Shown here in pieces: positions 6,708 through 8,438 of a stretch of DNA of 8,438 bases. Origin of the DNA: an uncultured Candidatus Nemicrothrix sp. (GTDB lineage Bacteria; Actinomycetota; Acidimicrobiia; Acidimicrobiales; Acidimicrobilacustridaceae); contig CAIKHC010000094.1 of NCBI GenBank assembly GCA_903827085.1, forward strand, positions 1 through 8,438, in the 5' to 3' direction. The notes below the pieces were generated by a model. That model was given only the letters and a program-made list of their open reading frames with translations, was not told where the DNA came from and ran no database searches. The position numbers and the translations under genes are program-made. Within the stretch, counting starts at the first letter, position 1, and every line of letters starts with the position of its first letter.

Positions 6708-6731
6708 CAACTAGACACCATTGTCTAGTTG
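6708..6731. promoter_or_regulatory. Perfect inverted repeat, probable TetR-type operator
   Basis: Arms CAACTAGACA (6708-6717) and TGTCTAGTTG (6722-6731) are perfect reverse complements, 10 bp each, around the spacer CCAT. The arrangement (TGTC/GACA-containing arms close to a tetR gene start) is typical of operators bound by TetR-family proteins. It ends 21 bases before the tetR-type ATG and 111 bases before the divergent ATG at 6843. On the plus strand a weak promoter-like pair, TTGTCT (6721-6726) and GATCAT (6745-6750) 18 bp apart, would overlap it, so the divergent gene may be controlled too; that part is speculative. The remaining intergenic bases (6732-6842) show nothing else I can name. 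As RNA the repeat would also form a strong hairpin next to the Shine-Dalgarno. Confidence 0.72.
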
Positions 6732-6842
6732 AACACGCAGCACTGATCATTGACGTATGGGTCCCGGGTTGGAAAAGTACGCCCAAGGAACGGGATCTGA
6801 CCTTCGCCGCTGTGTGAAGTGGTCAAAGCAGGCGGGCGAAAA

Positions 6843-7985
6843 ATGGCGGGAAGAAGAGCAGAAGGCACGGAAGGGTCTGGGCGAGGCGCCCGGCAGTCGA
6901 TTGCAGCCTCGGGTCCCTTTGCACATCAGGCCCACACTGCGTTCTGGGCGGGAGACTTCACCGCCCTCGACGAGTTGCTCTCCACCGCCCCGGCGCTCGT
7001 CGGGTCTGGCCCATGGCCTGACGAAATCGCGTCTCAAGTCGTCTTCCAACGTTCACTCGGCGCGGTGCTTGCGTCGCTACGCGGAAACCGTGACGATGCC
7101 GAAAGGGGCTTTTTCGATGCCCTCACTCTTAGTGGCGGCCAACCGGTCGATGAGGCTCGGGTCATTGCATACTCACTGCGCGCAGCGTTCGCGAGTGACG
7201 GTGAGCCGGAGCGGGCGCTGGATGATGTTGGGCGGGCTCGTCAGCTTTCCTCGGCAGTCGGCAATAGCGAACTAGCCGCAGTTGCCTCGATTGGTGAAGG
7301 TTGGGCGCTTAGTGAGTTAGGACAGCTTGAGGAAGCAGCCAGGGTGCTTCAGGACGCCACGGAAAACTTGCCCGACAGCCTCGGTCGTTCCGTGGCGCAA
7401 TTGCGGCTAGCGGAAGTTGAGTTGATGATGGGCGATCGCGCGTCGGCCCGTTCATCGGTAGATATGGCTCGCGAGACCTTCCTTGCGGCTGAAGCGCGCT
7501 ACTGGGGAGCTCGCGCAGTGCTTCTCACCGGGGCGATCGACCGAGACCGCGGTGGGCGTTGGCTCAAACTGGCGAGAGAACTCGCTCTTCCTGATCCGGC
7601 CTATGAACGGCTCTTTCTACCCGAAGGCGTGCTTTCGATTGATCTGGCGGCGAAGAGTCCAGTGCGACGCGATGGCGTGCCAGTTGTGTTTCTGACTCGT
7701 CATGCCGAAGCAGCGTTGCGACTGCTCGCGATGTCCGGAGCCGAGGGAATGAGTGTTCAACGTATTGCTGATGTCTTCTGGCCAGGTGTGCCGCTTGATC
7801 GCCAGCGTGCTCGCCTACGTACATTGCTCTGGCAAGTACGAAACTCGCTGGGGGCCGATGCGTGGCGCGTGCAACGACAGCGAGATCTCGTCGTGTTCGA
7901 CACAAGCGGTGTGGATGTTCACGCTTCGATTACTGCAACGGCGATAGCCGCAGAGTTCTCATCGCGCCGTTCGCCGTCTCGCTAG
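6843..7985 (+). CDS. TPR-like protein with C-terminal SARP/OmpR-type winged-helix DNA-binding domain
   Basis: A probable transcriptional regulator of 380 residues from ATG 6843. After a basic, Gly/Arg/Ser-rich N-terminus (about 1-25), residues 30-265 are Ala/Leu/Glu-rich helical pairs resembling tetratricopeptide repeats; clear examples are EPERALDDVGRARQLSSAVG and AVASIGEGWALSELGQLEEA. Residues about 280-362 resemble the winged-helix domain of SARP/AfsR-type activators: FLTRHAEAALRLLAMSG, MSVQRIADVFWPGV, then RARLRTLLWQVRNSLGADAW and a closing VDVH strand. Classical SARPs have this domain first and the helical BTAD domain second; here the order is reversed and the protein ends soon after the wing. 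Start: ATG 6843 has a weak GGCGGG about 7 bases upstream; GTG 6819 (388 residues) is possible but has no ribosome site. The gene is divergent from the tandem TetR, 156 bases apart, so shared control through the palindrome is plausible. Its targets are unknown. Confidence 0.75.
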   Translation: MAGRRAEGTEGSGRGARQSIAASGPFAHQAHTAFWAGDFTALDELLSTAPALVGSGPWPDEIASQVVFQRSLGAVLASLRGNRDDAERGFFDALTLSGGQPVDEARVIAYSLRAAFASDGEPERALDDVGRARQLSSAVGNSELAAVASIGEGWALSELGQLEEAARVLQDATENLPDSLGRSVAQLRLAEVELMMGDRASARSSVDMARETFLAAEARYWGARAVLLTGAIDRDRGGRWLKLARELALPDPAYERLFLPEGVLSIDLAAKSPVRRDGVPVVFLTRHAEAALRLLAMSGAEGMSVQRIADVFWPGVPLDRQRARLRTLLWQVRNSLGADAWRVQRQRDLVVFDTSGVDVHASITATAIAAEFSSRRSPSR

Positions 7986-7992
7986 GAGACGG
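7974..7992. terminator. Hairpin at the end of the TPR/winged-helix gene, candidate bidirectional terminator
   Basis: CCGTCTC (7974-7980) and GAGACGG (7986-7992) form a perfect 7-bp stem with the loop GCTAG, which contains the stop codon of the plus-strand gene. It lies between that gene and the convergent microprotein gene, whose stop codon is at 7998-8000, so it could end transcription from both sides. Neither strand has a T-run after the stem; T-less hairpins are common in actinobacteria but terminate less certainly. Confidence 0.4.
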
Positions 7993-7997
7993 ACTGA

Positions 7998-8114
7998 TCA
8001 CACGTCGTCGGGGTCGTACTCGCCGCGCTCGTAACGACGGCGACGGTTGATCTGTGCGGCGAAGGCCACAACGCAGACCACGGCAAGGATGGCGAAGATC
8101 GCGACGAGGATCAT
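7998..8114 (-). CDS. Small single-span membrane protein (38 residues), function unknown
   Basis: Reading the minus strand from ATG 8114 to TGA 7998 gives MILVAIFAILAVVCVVAFAA, a 20-residue hydrophobic segment, then QINRRRRYERGEYDPDDV. That is a single membrane span at the very N-terminus, a cluster of four arginines, and an acidic tail. By the positive-inside rule the tail would be cytoplasmic. The span-basic-acidic pattern looks like a real membrane microprotein rather than chance. An in-frame TAG three codons before the ATG fixes the start, and the ribosome site is weak (AGG 10-12 bases upstream). It begins 36 bases after the acyl-CoA dehydrogenase stop on the same strand, so co-transcription is likely. 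I do not recognise a family, and no function should be attached. Confidence 0.55.
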   Translation of the reverse strand: MILVAIFAILAVVCVVAFAAQINRRRRYERGEYDPDDV

Positions 8115-8150
8115 GACCAGAGCCTAGGCGCTGTCATCATCAGGCAACGA

Positions 8151-8438
8151 TCATGGTCGTAACGAACGCCCGATGATCTCTTTCATGATTTCGGTGGTGC
8201 CGCCGTAAATGGTTTGAATGCGCGTGTCGAGGTATGCCCGGGCGATCGGATATTCGAGCATGTAGCCGTAACCACCATGGAGTTGCACGCAGGAATCGAC
8301 GACGCGCTTTTGCAATTCGGTCGTCCACCATTTCGCCATCGCCGCTTCTTCTGCGGTGAGTTCCTTGGCGTTCAGGGCCTCGATGCAGCGGTCGAGAAAC
8401 ACCTCGGCGATTTCGATTTCGGTTGCGCACTCGGCGAG
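8151..8438 (-). CDS. Acyl-CoA dehydrogenase, C-terminal part (5' end outside window)
   Basis: FAD-dependent acyl-CoA dehydrogenases introduce the alpha-beta double bond in acyl-CoA thioesters during fatty-acid or amino-acid breakdown. The frame is open at the window edge, so only the last 95 residues are seen, all from the C-terminal four-helix domain. Family hallmarks are QLHGGYGYMLEYPIARAYLD and IQTIYGGTTEIMKEIIGRSL, which hold FAD- and dimer-contacting residues. The position occupied by the catalytic Glu in medium- and short-chain enzymes (the YEGT motif) is Gly here (YGGT). This resembles long-chain acyl-CoA dehydrogenases, whose catalytic base lies in an earlier helix, which would be outside this window. 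So the Gly is not evidence of an inactive enzyme. It ends in TGA at 8151-8153 and is followed on the same strand by a 38-residue membrane protein. The substrate cannot be told from this fragment. Confidence 0.95.
   Translation of the reverse strand, partial: LAECATEIEIAEVFLDRCIEALNAKELTAEEAAMAKWWTTELQKRVVDSCVQLHGGYGYMLEYPIARAYLDTRIQTIYGGTTEIMKEIIGRSLRP

Noticed and set aside
6708..6731. Palindrome as an attachment site or insertion-sequence end
   Set aside because: No transposase or integrase, no second copy and no target duplication seen; position and form fit an operator.
6757..7275. Plus-strand frame starting at ATG 6757 and overlapping the TPR/winged-helix gene
   Set aside because: The first 40 residues look plausible, but the frame becomes Ser/Arg/Pro-rich inside a gene with clear domains in another frame, and no ribosome site precedes the ATG.
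8205..8240. Loss of the catalytic Glu in the acyl-CoA dehydrogenase (YGGT instead of YEGT)
   Set aside because: Long-chain type enzymes naturally have Gly here and carry the base in an earlier helix, outside the window.

Overview
The window looks like a chromosomal segment of a moderately GC-rich actinobacterium (roughly 55-60% GC by eye, with GTG and TTG starts). TetR-type and SARP-like regulators, a prfB without the programmed frameshift, and an LCAD-like acyl-CoA dehydrogenase fit Actinomycetota. An uncultured Acidimicrobiia-like lineage is my guess; there is no rRNA here to settle it. All named families were recognised by reading motifs, not by database search.

Layout. (1) Bases 1-1799, plus strand: the 3' end of secA, overlapping prfB (release factor 2) by an ATGA junction. 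This is a core export/translation pair. (2) Bases 1803-6686, minus strand: a three-gene block transcribed right to left. It runs from an unusual tandem (double) TetR regulator, to an integral membrane GT-C-like protein whose TTG start overlaps the regulator's stop, to an ABC-F ribosome-associated ATPase preceded by a 76-base leader full of inverted repeats. The ABC-F gene ends 3 bases from the convergent prfB. (3) Bases 6687-6842: a divergent intergenic region with a perfect 10+4+10 inverted repeat directly upstream of the tetR-type gene, very probably its operator. (4) Bases 6843-7985, plus strand: a TPR-like protein with a C-terminal SARP/OmpR-type winged helix, an order inverted relative to classical SARPs. 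(5) Bases 7998-8438, minus strand: a 38-residue single-span membrane microprotein, downstream of the 3' end of an acyl-CoA dehydrogenase gene that runs off the window.

How the parts may work together. The tandem TetR probably represses its own operon, and perhaps the divergent TPR/winged-helix gene, through the palindrome. Its ligand would then control a membrane glycosyltransferase-like enzyme and an ABC-F protein. The ABC-F leader has its Shine-Dalgarno inside a hairpin and a possible nine-codon upstream ORF (MSAPPRRSG), suggesting a second, translational layer of control. Regulated ABC-F proteins are often ribosome protectors against antibiotics, so a stress- or drug-responsive cassette is a reasonable but unproven reading. 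RF2 carries Leu where the nearly invariant SPF stop-codon-recognition tripeptide has Phe. No mobile elements, CRISPR arrays, tRNA or rRNA genes were seen, and no gene-free stretch exceeds 300 bases.
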